Positions 24,348 to 36,772 of a stretch of 64,000 bases of DNA are shown here, one piece after another; position 1 is the first letter of the stretch, and each line of letters opens with the position of its first letter. The stretch is from positions 930,001 to 994,000 of the forward strand of contig CP103029.1 of the NCBI GenBank assembly GCA_024752435.1, written 5' to 3'. Both the position numbers and the translations under genes were made by a program. Source of the DNA: Allantophomopsis cytisporea. Its lineage: Eukaryota; Ascomycota; Leotiomycetes; Phacidiales; Phacidiaceae. A model generated the notes under the pieces. It saw nothing but the letters and a program-made list of their open reading frames with translations, was not told where the DNA came from and ran no database searches.

Positions 24348-25131
24348 GGGTTAAGCATGGCTGTTGATTCGGGACAAGAAATCTCTTGCAGAGTCTATAT
24401 GTGAATCAACATGTATACTTGACTAGAGATTGTCTCTATCTGCCTACATCTACAATTGGCCCCCTGATGTTCAAGATTCAACCCGATCGTGCCGTACGGA
24501 TATAAAACCTCTCTGGGACTACTGCTACGAGGCTTTGAGCCAGGATGTTTGAAGAGATGGACGACATCAGTCATCACAATGTGTTATCATCAACCTTTCT
24601 TTATTACTCCTCTAGTCTCTATTAGCTGAGAACAGCAAGTTCAACCCTACACCTTGTCACATGTCCGAAGACCACTATTGTGCTATTACTTGCTGGAATT
24701 AAACCTCTAAGAGATTGTCAATATATACGGTCAATGTCAAATCTCATTTACTTGAACGGTTTTTGAAAATAAGAATTTCTCACTTTCAATTCTCTCCTCT
24801 TCTTCAGTCGATTTGGTACCTAGCCCTTGATGCGCCGTTGCACGTCCGACTGCATCAAGTGTTCTGGTGTAGACCGGTCTATATACATACCCCTCCCATA
24901 TCAACCTGTCATTTTCAGTTTCTTGTGTTTCAAACATTTCTCTATACTTCGAGATCAAACGTCCAATTTACTCGAAACATCATCCTCCACTATCATTCTC
25001 ACATCAACGTCGAGGGCGGCGACCTATTTGTTCTCTCTTTCACATGAGTATCGGTATGAATATCCTGGATTATATCTGGCAAGCACGAAGGGCAACTCCA
25101 CGCATACAGCTCCAGGCCGAGCGTGACAGTT
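24348..25131. other. Intergenic or unassigned AT-rich DNA
   Basis: No supported gene. Short frames on both strands overlap and have no convincing splice sites. The right end may be 5' sequence of the coding-like segment that follows. Confidence 0.4.
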
Positions 25132-25600
25132 ATGAGCTTACACCGGAGAAGGCAAGAGCTGGAATCATTGCTGGAGAGGCTAGCTCATGGCTACGTTATT
25201 GGCGACCGGCGTATCCAGAAGGCCCTCAACCTTGATCACAAACACAAGCACAGCGTTTCCTCCAAGTTCTTGTATACCTTTAGACCCCCGACTAGAAGTA
25301 CGCCATTCAACAGAAGACTGCTACCACTCACGCAAAGCACCAGGTCATCGAGAAGGCTGAGCACGTTGCCTCTACCGTCTGTAGTGGCCTTTCTTCTCAT
25401 ATGAGACGGCTGCTAGTACTCCAACTGGTTGAATACTCGTCATAATTCTATAAGTTTGGAAGTATCACTAACCCATTGCAGATTCTCAACAGCAGAGACA
25501 AGCTATCGACATTGACAATGAGATACAAAGATGGGCTATCGTAAAGGAGGGAACTAGTTTTACCCTATTCCAGTCCCGGGACCGAGAAGACAACTTGTAA
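25132..25600 (+). CDS. Possible small spliced coiled-coil protein, boundaries uncertain
   Basis: Three pieces read as protein. From the ATG at 25132 the frame gives a heptad-like RRRQELESLLERLAHGYV and then IQKALNLDHKHKH. A second frame from about 25299 reads KYAIQQKTATTHAKHQVIEK and continues EHVASTVC. After an acceptor at about 25482 (an actaac branch site and ttgcag) a third piece reads DSQQQRQAIDIDNEIQRWA and then ends REDNL and TAA at 25600. The joins are ambiguous: the first would need a very short intron of about 41 nt, the second has two candidate donors. I do not recognise a family, and a decayed gene is an alternative. Confidence 0.28.
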
Positions 25601-25620
25601 ATCTGGTGCTTCTTCATCAT

Positions 25621-25650
25621 GTTCATGTTCATGTTCATGTTCATGTTCAT
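25621..25650 (+). repeat. GTTCAT x5 hexanucleotide repeat
   Basis: Five perfect tandem GTTCAT copies, noncoding, between the coding-like segment and the 3' end of the hexose transporter gene. Confidence 0.9.
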
Positions 25651-25841
25651 ATCCATGTGAGCCTTTCCCGTTTTATTTGTTGGTACAAAATCTTTTACAA
25701 AGTCTTTGTTGATTTCTTAACACATATAATAATAAAACAAAACATGTAATGTTCAAAGCGGGTATGACCAGGTCCTTGAACGCCACGCACAAGAAAACCC
25801 ATATGCATCACTTCCTATGCTCTTACTCCATCTATCTCAAA

Positions 25842-27759
25842 TCATGCCTCAGTCTTTCCCTGATTTATTGGATCTTCAGGATGGGCATTCTGCATCAGCC
25901 CTCCCTCGACGTGATCAGCGTTAGTCTTGCGAATATCACGACCGCCAGGACCCAAATTAAGGTGATCAGTATTGACAAGATCACCTCCAGACGCGATCTC
26001 GTACTTCGAGGACTGGAGTACGGGCACATGCATGAGGTACATAGAATCAACCTCCTCGATGGTGCGACCTTGGGATTCCATGAGGAAGAAGTAGACAGTG
26101 ACGGCTGCTGCCAGATTACAGCCTGCGAAGACGTAGCCGTACATGAAGTCTATATCCCCTGTGATAAAGGGGGTGAAGAAGGCCAACATGAAATTCCAGA
26201 ACCACTGAAGCCTGTTAGCAAAGTGAAATATAACAATCAAGTGGAGGAATCAAGTGGAGGATGATGACTTACGTTAGCAGCCGTAGCGAACGACATTCCA
26301 CTGGCACGGTATCTGTAAGGGAACATCTCTCCAATGCAAGACCAAACCATAGGACCCCATGTCGATGCGAAAGCTATAATAAACAGACAGGAGAAGGCGA
26401 TCATGATACCACCACCAGTTTTGGCCTGTTGGGATCCTGTAGCAGCCGGCTCATAGTAGAAGTGACCAACAGAAGCAAAGACCATGAAGCAAATAAACAT
26501 CCACAAGGCACCACCAACGAGACACTTTCTGCGGCCATATTTCTCAACCATGTAGAGACCTAGGAAGGTGGATACAACGTTGACACCACCGAGAATCATG
26601 GCAGTAACGTAAGAATTGCTAAGGCCCACCCCGCTGAAGACGGTTGTGCCGTAGTAGAAGAAGTAGTTGGCGCCAGTGAGTTGCTGGAAGGTCTGGAGTG
26701 CCATAGCAAGCAAGACTCGGTATAACATTCTTGGGCCGGTGAAGACCTCATACCATGGGTGGTTGCCAGCGATGGCGGCAAGAGCTTCGCGAACTTCGCG
26801 GACCTCGAGATTGATTGCGGCATGATTCGTTGGAACTCCATAAAACTTCGCCATAGTCTGAGTACCAAGTTCTTCGTTACCTTGGCGCATCACGTATCTA
26901 GGTGACTCTGGCATGAACATCATACCTGTAGGAACACCACTGTTAGCGACTGTATACATGCTCCCAAAAGACTATACGTACCAACACCGAGAATGAGAGC
27001 CCAAATGTATCCAATAGCCATTGGAATGCGGTAAGAACCAGTGTCATTGCGGGATTCAGTGCCGTAGTTAATACAATCTGCTGTGAAGATACCAACGGTG
27101 ATGAAAAGTTGGTAACAACACACAACAGCTCCACGAACTTGCTTGGGCGACGATTCGGACATGTAGAGGGGCGTCAAGACCGACAAAGCTCCTACTCCGA
27201 GACCTGCTACCCATCTTCCCATGACAATTCCAACCCACTGACCTTCAGCGACTGAAATTTGAATTGTGACTCCGATAGCAAAGACAAGACACCAAGGGGG
27301 AATACACCATTTGCGTCCGAATTTGTTCGATAATGGTGCTGCGATCAGACAACCAATGAGAGTACCAATGGAGAGCTGCGGAAGATAATGTTAGCTCATT
27401 CTCTCAAGAGCATGTTCACGAAACCCTACCAAAGCAACAATCAAACCAGATCGAACATTACTGAAATAGTAAGTGCCATCGGAGTGTTGCTGACCAAATC
27501 TTTCCAAGAAAACCTGCATCTCCAGAAAACCAGAAATTTGTCCAGTGTCATAGCCGAAGACGAATCCTGCCATTGCAGAGAGGACGGTCATGATCAAGGT
27601 CCATGCTGTAAGGAGTTTTGGCTTGTATGTCTCAATGCCTTTCTCGGGGTCGACACCTGGAATATCAACAGGAACACCACTACCAGCTGGCAAAGTATCG
27701 GCTGAGCTGGACGTCCTTTGGGACTCGCCCTGCTTCTGTTTGCGGAGGAATTTTGACAT
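25842..27759 (-). CDS. MFS hexose transporter (sugar porter family)
   Basis: Four exons on the minus strand: 27759-27430, 27375-26982, 26925-26273 and 26204-25842, giving 579 residues. Junctions fall in conserved places: VGMMFMPESPRY across intron 2 and ATAANWFWNFMLAFFTPFIT across intron 3. For intron 3 the acceptor must be the second AG (gcttcag) to keep the frame. Sugar-porter hallmarks are present: FGYDTGQISG in helix 1, NKFGRKW after helix 2, RWVAGLGVGALSVLTPLYMS, PESPRY, QQLTGANYFFYYG in helix 7, and EKYGRRKCLVGG. About twelve transmembrane helices are expected at the plasma membrane, importing hexose with protons or by facilitated diffusion. The sugar cannot be told from sequence alone. 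Candidate carbon-repressor sites lie about 330 bp upstream of the ATG. Confidence 0.93.
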
Positions 27760-28083
27760 TGTGGTGATGTTTGTTGCCTCCAGTCCGAGTTGAAGGGGGG
27801 AGAAGGAAGAATTGAGGAGATGGAGGGAACAGAAGGGTTAAGTGTAACTACCACGAAATGGTAAAAGTTTATGGCTGAATGTCAGAGCGGATGGCTTACA
27901 CTTACTTATAGGTTTGTGTATCAGGGAGTTGAAGGCGGCATGTGTCGGATGGTGGGCTGTCAAAGCCGAGTGATCCATAGTGTGTGCTCCGAATATTATC
28001 AACTGATACGATACGGGTTATGCAGGCCAAGTCGACCATGGATCCGTCTCCATGGGAGAGAATTGAGACCAGGCAATGACCAT

Positions 28084-28100
28084 CTGGGGGACACCCGGGG
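28084..28100 (+). promoter_or_regulatory. Paired candidate CreA/Cre1 carbon-repressor sites
   Basis: CTGGGG at 28084-28089 and CCGGGG at 28095-28100 both match the SYGGRG consensus of the fungal carbon catabolite repressor CreA/Cre1 and are only five bases apart. They lie about 330 bp upstream of the hexose transporter start codon. Paired sites are known to be the functional form; occupancy here is inference. Confidence 0.4.
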
Positions 28101-28581
28101 ACTCCAGACGGCGGTACGTACTCCAGAGTGACTAAGAAAGAACCCACTACGAACCCACCGCGGACGTTGCCCGTAGACGGTATAGATCATTGTTGATTTT
28201 TTTTTCACAATTGTTGGTTTGGTACAAGTGAATGCCTCGACGTCATATCTCCACAGATAGAGCGGAAGAGGCTTCGACGTTGCAACAGGATGGGGGTGTT
28301 TTTCCCAGTGGCTGACATAGTCTGCAACCTTAATTTACAAAGAATCTCGCCGCAAAACAGCCGCTGACGAAGAAACTGGGAGTTCACGTGACAATGTTTC
28401 GCCTCATTGCGGCGAGTGTTATTGTACAAGGAGTCAAGTTAGGATGAGCGGTAAGGATGAAAAGCAGCTGAACTCCCAGTTTTTGGTTGTGGATTGGTGT
28501 AGTGGTATGCATTGGGAGTGGTCTTCAAGATGGAACTTTGTGGTAGAAAAGGGAAGCAAAGTAACATGACGAATTGACGGA

Positions 28582-28629
28582 GCGACCAAGTGACAAAGTG
28601 ACAAGGCGACCAAGTGACAAAGTGGCAGG
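28582..28629. repeat. Two copies of a 24-bp unit
   Basis: Two head-to-tail copies starting GCGACCAAGTGACAAAGTG, nearly identical except near their ends. Noncoding. Confidence 0.8.
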
Positions 28630-28905
28630 ACAGACTTGCGCAGTGAGAAGTGTGTGTATATCGTAGTGCCGGTGGTATCTCGGTCAGATGAATGGACACA
28701 GTTTTGGTCGGATGCTGATAATCATCCAATTGTATATTGTATTTTCCATGGATTCGGAGTCAACATAATCATTGCCAATCTTCGAGACCCATATATACTT
28801 ATGGGGACAATTGGTGTGCAACGGGGAATATGCCTAAACGTGGAGGTAAGTGGGCTGTTTGAGCTCTGGAGTGGTGGTGGAGTCTGGAGTCTCCACGACC
28901 CATAA

Positions 28906-28970
28906 TCTCCAGTCTCTCCAGTCTCTCCAGTCTCCAGTCTCCAGTCTCTCCAGTCTCCAGTTTCTCCAGG
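28906..28970. repeat. CTCCAGT(CT) minisatellite
   Basis: About eight copies of a 7- to 9-bp unit (CTCCAGT with an optional CT insertion) in a row. The alternation of unit lengths suggests slippage. Noncoding. Confidence 0.85.
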
Positions 28971-30930
28971 TCCGCAAAAAGAAAAGTGGGAAAAGGGAGA
29001 AGAAAGACCGAAGCAAAAGTGAGGCTTGAATATTAAATCAACGATGATGAGGCCCATAAAAGATCAATTCGAAATAATCATTCACTTTCGCAACCTTTCT
29101 ATGTTTTTTTTTTCTTTCTTTTTTTCTTTTTTTCTTTTTTTCACCCTGACATTATTTTCCTTCCTTTGACTTTCTAAGCGTTCTTCTCGAGGAGAATCAT
29201 TCGACCGTTTCCTCACACCAGAGCAGGGACTTGCGCATATTCCGCGGGAAAGGCGTACTACCTAGGCTAGGTTCGACGATGGAAAGAACGGATATGAATA
29301 AGCCTTGGGACATGTGTAGCCAACCGGATCAGCTGGCTAGTGACCTCATCGACACCTGATTCTCGTGTCTTTTTCTTCTTCGTTTTTTCCTTTTCCTTTT
29401 GCTCTGCCCCTTCCTCTTCCCTTTCCCACTTCAGCGTGGTGTGCAACGCGGCTCTCTGATCTGGTGTGCATCGGCAACTTCGGCTGACTTGCCTCGGGGT
29501 ATTGCGCATCGAAATGCCGAGGCAATATCAGCTGCATTTTGTGTAGTCACCCGTTGGTCATTTGAGATTCCGAACTCCGATACCAAGTAATTCCTGCCTT
29601 TCGGTTAATGGCATGGTCCTGGTAGGTCAAGCTTTGTGGATGAACGCATATTCATCACTGATAAGTAAACGCAGTAAGTAGATTGACTCCCTCGTGTAAG
29701 TTAGTATATAGGAGGACAGGAGGGGTGCGGGGGTGGAGAAACGAACGCTCGGTGCTCGGTGGGTACTTATACGGTATGAATGCATCATCACCTTGGATAT
29801 CCTTGAGATAACAATGACATACACCACGGAGAGGAAGACTGCCAAGTCCTACCTGGACGATCAATATTAAACATGCTGCAAAATGCTATCTCCAAAGTGA
29901 AGTTATATCAGGATGCTTGCCTGAATCTGCTTCAGTCCAGTACGGATAGTACGTTCCTTCGAAGCCTAATGTGTGTATGAGATTACAAGCATGCAGCACA
30001 ACTGATCACCCAACCCTCTAGGACCGGACCGTCGACTGCAATATCTGTATTGTACCATACTCTGAGCAACCATACTTGAGCATCAATGATTGAATGCATT
30101 GAACATCGTGCCGATAGGTCTAGCCTTCGATGATCATCACTCTATTCCTTGTCTGATTCTGATCTCTAGGAAATCTTCCTCAGATGTGAAGTTTTTTGGG
30201 GTTTGGTACTTAGAAAACCCCCCCTTAAGTAATCGGGTCCACTGGCAATAATACCGGGAAAAGAAACACAGCCCTGAGTAGCGCACCACTTGATTTTCTA
30301 TGCCCACATGACATTGAGTCTATTCGTGTTCGCTTCATTCACGTGCTCTCGATTCTCCCAATCATGTGGCACGATCCGAGCACAGTTCCAGTACTGGGAG
30401 TGACATGTGTACGGCTGTCGAGGTCCATACAGCATTAAGGACTCATACAATGACTTAGGGTTGTCAACTTTATCGTGTTCGTGCGTTTAATGCTACATAC
30501 AGAAACAGTTTCTGGATGCAGTTGTGAAGTCGAGAGTGATGCATTCAACGAAGGAAATATACAATCTCAAGACTATGTAATATTGAGATGGTATAATCAT
30601 TATGCCGTACACAGTCGACATACAATTATTCGAAGCTGCACATGTATTCCGAGACATATAATGCCCGAGAAGCATCCCGTTCGGACCGGTCTCTATGAGA
30701 AATAATCGATTGTTATACTCATGCCATGCGACCACATTTATGTGAATCATCAACAAGGGACCTGCCTTTCATTGAGTATTTTTGTGCTAGAAAGAAACTA
30801 AAATCGACTACAACTTCTGTTCCTCATCCCCCTGCTATCCTGAGTGTTACCACTCAAATTCGTTCGAGATACCAGTATCTCTTCCTCTCAACACTATAGA
30901 CAATTTTTGACAAGGAAAATAGAAAGGAAA

Positions 30931-30943
30931 CCCCCCCCCCCCC
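30931..30943 (+). repeat. Homopolymer run of 13 C
   Basis: Uninterrupted C13, noncoding, following a purine-rich stretch. Runs of this type are prone to sequencing error. Confidence 0.9.
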
Positions 30944-31217
30944 ACTCCCGAGAAAGCGCAATTTAAAGTGACGAGAATTTCTTTGGTGATTCCACTTGTT
31001 GACACAAGTAGAAACCACCAAGAATGCAAACAAAGTTCTTCTCGGTGATTCCACAGTGTATACGCAGTTGCCAAAATAAAGTGAACAGAACCCCCTCCAG
31101 GTAACACCACCATGCAAACACAAGAAGAGGTGATGGGAAACAATAATACTGCAAGCTGTTCAGTAGAACAAGAGGGTATCTTCACAATACCAGAACGCCT
31201 TGCAGCATTCAAGCAAC

Positions 31218-33688
31218 TTACAGACCGCTGGCACCGAAGAACTCGATAAAGCGCGCCTCGTACATCTTTTCGGCAGCAGTTTCCTCCTCTTCTTCGTACT
31301 CCTCCTCCGGGTCTTCCTCAATAGTGTCAAGGAAAGGACGACTGAGAAATTCGACCTCAAGAGTTGGAGTTCTTGCCTCTTCCTCCTTCTCAATTTCAAG
31401 GTGACCATTTTCAGTCTCAAGAACCTCATTCTCCGAGAGCTCCACAGTCGAATCGAAGTTGGGAAAACAAATAGATGCTGAGTCTGAGACGGAGTCGTGA
31501 AGATTGTAGGTCATGAGTGCCGTCTCCGTATCATTATCTACATTATCATCACCATTGGCGTCCTGATCAACAGCATCGACAATCTCTGGACTTGGTGATG
31601 GCTCTTTGTTCGGGGCAGGAACGGCCTTGTTAACGATATCGCGCCTGGTGTACGTGGTGTCTATCATGAGCTCAAGAATGTGACGATGACCCTCGAGTTC
31701 GTAAAATGAGATGTAAGGCGTCTTGTTGACTTCGAAAGCATATGGGGAATCGGAGGTCCACTCAGGGAAGCGCGTATGGTTCATAGACTTCTGAATGAAC
31801 TCAATAGGGATAGTGGCGTAGACCATTCTGGCCTCCATTTGGTGGATTGTGAGGACACGAGTCTGCGATATAAGTGTCAGTTTTTGTTAGGATGAAAGAT
31901 AATAAGCAAATAGACTGTGGTGAAGATGCAAGTTTCGATGACTTACTCGATAAATCTTCTGCTTAATGAAACCAGCATTGTGGGCCTCGTTGACAAGATC
32001 GTCATCGTACATATCGCCAGCGAGAACCAGAAGAGTCAAAAATTCCCCAGAAGTGATGCGGTTGGGGTCGGCCTTAATGGGTTGGATCAAGATTGCCGTG
32101 TGTGGAGCAAAGCCTTGGTACGAACCCAATAGGTCAGTGGGAATACCTTCGCCCATGATCATAGGTGGCCTATAAAAGGTAGCGCGCTTGGTGAAGTCTT
32201 TTGGGTGTGGAAGTAACATGGGTTGATACCTAGATCAATCAGTCAGTTGATCACAAAGTGTGGATGAGAGCGCACCTACCAGGATACGTAGAAGCTTCGG
32301 TCAAAAGAGAGGTTGAAGAGCTGCTGCTTCAAGCTCTGGGCGAAAACCCCGCCAATTTCCTTCCACATGCCGCGAATCTTCTTCTTCTTGTCAAAACCAT
32401 GTTGCCACTTGATCATGCACAGTTGGTTGACGAGCATTGATTGATATATCACATTACATTCAGTCTTGATGCTCTGCCGGATTGGTGTTGAGATGGTAAC
32501 TTCGTTGTAGCTTCTGGAGGAATTATTCATGGTCACATGCAACTCCCCTAGGTGCTTGTTTGTGAACCAAGATTCTTTCTTTTTGCCGTCACGGGCCATC
32601 ATAATAAGGACCTTTGGCCAGTACACTGGAGGAGGATTGTTTCCGTACATGCAAGATGGCACGCTACGGTATGGCTTTCCGCCACCTTGTGGAGATACTT
32701 GTGGGATATAAATGTCCTGGAGGATGCGAAGAGGAAGATTGGATGCATCCGAAACATGTGGAGTTTTCTCTTGATTATGGACGTGGTTGCGTATAAATTC
32801 TGGAGCTCCAATTGTCTTCTTCGGTGAGGTGATCTGTATGATCTTTTGCTTGAGCTCTGTGGTTCCCTGATCAATTTTGGCGATGGTTGGAGTAACATTT
32901 CTTACACGCTGTTCTAGGCGACTCTTTGGACAATCTGTGCACTTCACCTCCTCGTCCTTTGAAACGACTTCTTCGACATGGACCTTAGGAACGCTCCCGG
33001 CAGAATCCTTGCGCCGAGCCTGGTGAATTGTGACTTCTCTGACCTTTGGATTATTCTGCTTGAAGTCCAAATTGTCCTTTGTCAAGCCCTTGTGTGGATT
33101 CTGGCGAATTTTGATCACCCTGACCTTTGCTTCAGTCTGCTTAGCCTTTGGGCCAAAGTCTTTGGCTGGGAGTTCTGGTTTTGCTGGACTGTCTGGAAGG
33201 CTTTTGGAAGAGAGTTGGCGATGAAGATGATCTTTCTTTGAAGTGCGTTCTTTGCTTCGAGTCTCTGGAAGACTCTTCGCAGAGCTCTTGCGACGAAGTC
33301 TATCGATCTTTTCCGCCAGTAGGGCTTCGTCAGGTGCTTGTGGAAGGCTCTTGGTAAACCGAGAGCGAGAGATACAAGGGAAAGGAGAAATGATATCCTT
33401 GACACGATACTCTGAACACATAGCAACCTCCTTGGGTGTGTCGTCACTAAAGTCACTCCTGTCGACATCCATATCAAGAAGCTGTATACCGTCCTCTGTG
33501 CTCAATGTAACATCTTCCTCAACAAAACGTACCTTCTTCCGGGTGGTGAAGAGCCACTTATCATCCTTTGGAGGTGGTGCAGGAGCCCCTATGCCGAGAA
33601 TATCATCCACAGAATGTGTTTGGATCCTATGATCGATAGAACGACCAAGCCATCCACCAGTCTTGCCTCGCCCATCATGGCTGTGCAT
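31218..33688 (-). CDS. Protein of unknown function with acidic C-terminal tail
   Basis: Three exons (33688-32280, 32229-31947, 31862-31218) give 778 residues; the introns are canonical (gtaggt..tctag, gtaagt..cgcag) and the frame is continuous, for example YVSW/YQPMLLPHPKDF. The N-terminal 280 or so residues are basic, low in complexity, and carry three SLP-type repeats (TKSLPQAP, AKSLPETR, SKSLPDSP). A more globular middle begins near LPLRILQDIYIPQVS and contains PPPVYWPKVLIMMARDGKKK, GFDKKKKIRGMWKEIGG and LTLLVLAGDMYDDDL. The last 120 residues are very acidic (EEDPEEEYEEEEE). No known domain was recognised; nuclear or cytosolic location is only a guess from composition. The TAA stop lies inside a strong GTAAGT donor, so a fourth exon cannot be excluded. 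Confidence 0.75.
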
Positions 33689-36600
33689 GGTAATAGCGAG
33701 AAATTTGATTTTTCAATGACAGCGTCACCTCTGAGAAACCCTTATAGTAGTGATGCTAGTCTGTAGAGGCAATTTTGATGTGGTGTTGAAGGTCGAGCTG
33801 TTGTTTTGTTTCGAAATTGGACGAAAGTTAACGGGAAACTTGAGATTTCTCACTTTGAAAAGGACCGCGAAGCTCATAACACCCGTCGACGAGCGTTACT
33901 ATTCACGCTCCTCCCCACCAGATATGTTTGCATAGTTGTAAATGTTTCCCGTTGACTTTCGTCCAATTCCGCTCCGCAACGGATTGCCCCCTTTCCCACC
34001 GTCTTGCACTCCATGGCATCTGGCAGCTCTCCTCACTCTGCGAGTATTTCGACTAAAGACATACCTGTGCATTATGACTTACCAACAATACATGCGATAC
34101 AAAATCACAACAAAATAATCATTTTCGAATTCTACAACACTTTCTTGAATGTTTAACGGTACACTGATGCAGACAAGGAAGACAAGGCTACGAGGCTCGG
34201 GCGACAGTGATCTTAGCGTCAATCCATACAACAAGGCAAGGCTGGATAATACAAGGATGCTACCACCTTACCTGCGTAGGCAAGGTACTTATCGAATATT
34301 GCCATTGTGATCTTGAGCTGCCGGGATCGTCGGCAGTGGGACTGGAAGCCAGGGAAGCAGTAGCCGAGAGAATCGATCTCGTGGTTCTCAAGAATTTCTG
34401 ACTATGTGGAGATATAGACACAACATGTTCGCAATATCCGTCCTCAGATGTTTTCCTTCGCTCTTTGCACGGATGTAGGATTTCGGTGATCCTACCCGCG
34501 CACAGCTCCTCTACTTCTTCTGCTTCAACTATTGACCTCAGATAGGTCTGAGAAGTTTGTTTAAGAATTGGTTCCTTTTCTTTATCTTTGACCGCGAAGT
34601 GGAAAAAAGTGACGGACATTTGACGGTGAAGGGGACGTCCACTGTTTCATGCAGTCTGTGGCCACGGACGTACCACCTTGACCAGTGGTCATTGCTTGTT
34701 CCGAATTTTGCTTTCTATGTATGAACACAGACATGAATTCTCGTGGCAACCAACAGCATCATCCTTGTAGCGCTTAGTTAGTAGCAGCATGGGAGGGAGT
34801 CGAGGAAGCTTCATCTTTACATCTTTACATATTTACCTGGTAGGTACAGTGGGTGGGTATTCGTGACTAGAGTCCATATGTCGTGACCTTCTTTCAGATG
34901 GCAGCAATAGGTCAATGAGTGGTGGCATGTACTGTAGGGTACGACTACTGTGCACGCCGTTCTTCGTCAAGGTGACTGCATTCTGGGATGCTGTGTTGTG
35001 ATACATCCAGCACCTGTCGTGACTTTTGTGTTGACACTGATCTGATGAGTTGAGAGGTTCATGATCAGCAGTTTCTCCACGCTCTCTCGGCCTATTCATG
35101 CCGCACCTACAAGGGCTCCTGTCTCACATCAAAGCACAATGGCACGCATTCGGTGGCATCGCGACCCAAGACGAGTAACGTAAAGCTCTAGTGCAGCCAA
35201 CGATGGATAAATTTAGAGAGAGAGCAAATACTGTGTACACAGAGTCGAGCACGAACATACACACTTCCAGCACGTACTCTAGAATCATGTACAGATGATG
35301 ATGGTTGGGAGAGTTATCAATGTTATCATGACAGCGAACAAGAGAATCGAGTCGATGATTCAAAATCATCCAGAAGAATATTCCTTCCGCATACTACTAC
35401 ATAGCTGGGAGCACCAGAGTACGAAGATTGTCGAGTCTTGTGGTGGTGCTTACTTCCCTTCACTTAGGTATGTTGGAAGCCCGCCTTGACTTCAATCCGG
35501 GTGGCTGGCTGCAATGGGTTTTGCTGACGAATGAGCCAGGGCATTTATAATCCATTCATACGTACGTGACTGCAGCATATTGTACAACACACATCACATT
35601 ATTATTATTTCATCATCCATATTCAACATTGCGCATGCTGCTGCTCTCCTCTCTCTCTCACCTTCCCGGATCTCTGGATCTCTCATCAGCTTACTCGTCG
35701 TCATTTTAGCCACGGATGGTGCGGGAAGTGACTAACTTGACGAAAAGAAAAGAAGAAGAAGAAAAAAGAGAAGCGCCCTCACACACACTTCTGTTGCTTC
35801 AGCGTCAGCCAGCACCAGCAGCAGCGGCTTTTCGGCTTTGACGACTAAAAAAACTACCTTCGTATTTATGTCATGTACCCTACGGACATGGCGCCGACGA
35901 GGTGCAGCAGGGATTAATTGGCTCTGCTCGTCCCGTTGTTGCCGCATCTAGACCTGTAGTCACTCTTCTTCTTCTCTGCCTCACTGGACAGAAGCAAAAT
36001 ATAATTGTGGAGATTCCATGCTTGCTTCTTCTTCTCTAACTCATCTTGTCAGAGCGGGCCTTTTCTTACGGTCGATTTACTGAAGCTACTTCGATCATTT
36101 CGTCACATTGGGTAACTTTGGACTCCCTCGACTTTTAGGAACATCTGCTGTTGTTGTAGTCCCCACCGGGCCACAGGGCTTATCGTCTTTAACATGGTCT
36201 GCTCGTTCGATCCTTGCCTGCATTCCTTCTATCAAGCTTACAGGTAAAAAGCTCTGACTTTTGCATATCGTCAGTGCATCATCACCCACTAACAGATTGT
36301 TAAGCAGATGTGCTAGCCCCTCAGACGGTTTGAACTTCGCGATCCAGTAACAGCATGCAGATGATGGCTACCATATGGTTTGTAACTTACGGGGTCCACC
36401 GGTACTACGTACTGCAAAAGCCGCATTCCAGAGTGACTCAACCTGGTACATTATTATTACTTACTATGTCCGTCATGTTCCTCCCGTTTCTTCCGTTGAT
36501 GGCTTTATGTAAAGGCATGTTTGTCTCTTCTCTTCTTTCTCGTTGATTAGTATGTCGAAGATCATCCTCTCGTTTTTATCAACTTGATCTCTTGTGTACC

Positions 36601-36772
36601 TTGAGGGTACTGCGCCGGTCGCCTTTTCTAGACGTCACATATCCTTGTGCGCACATAATATCACATTATCACATCATATTGATTAAACTCCCATTATAAC
36701 CAACGGTATTTGTACTTGAGACAAAGCAGAGGGTGCTTGAAGCGCCAAGTCTCGCTCATATTTCCTTGAACA
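33689..36772. other. Intergenic region; one weak gene candidate inside
   Basis: Divergent promoters of the gene ending at 33688 and of the Vps62-like gene should lie here. Apart from the candidate at 34260-34619, I see only short shadow frames, microsatellite-like CT and GAA patches near 35640-35760 and AT-rich DNA. Confidence 0.4.
34260..34619 (-). CDS. Possible small hypothetical protein
   Basis: An ATG-started frame of 119 codons with balanced composition: MSVTFFHFAVKDKEKEP, then SIVEAEEVEELCAGRITEI and a Ser-rich C-terminus. The frame ends right after a GTAAGG donor-like sequence at LPTQ, and a downstream AAG acceptor at about 34217 would add a few residues and another stop. No homologue or domain is recognised, and it is isolated between two larger genes. 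It could equally be a chance frame. Confidence 0.3.
   Translation of the reverse strand: MSVTFFHFAVKDKEKEPILKQTSQTYLRSIVEAEEVEELCAGRITEILHPCKERRKTSEDGYCEHVVSISPHSQKFLRTTRSILSATASLASSPTADDPGSSRSQWQYSISTLPTQVRW

Larger units (their letters stand above)
27760..31217. other. Intergenic region with promoter of hexose transporter and tandem repeats
   Basis: About 3.5 kb with no supported gene. It holds the transporter promoter (including the paired GGGG sites at 28084-28100), a 24-bp duplicated repeat (28582-28629), a CTCCAGT minisatellite (28906-28970), T-rich DNA near 29100-29150 and a 13-base C run (30931-30943). Open frames across the CTCCAGT array are repeat artefacts. Confidence 0.45.

Noticed and set aside
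28722..29057. Frame rich in WRLETGETGD repeats
   Set aside because: It is a translation of the CTCCAGT minisatellite, not a repeat protein.
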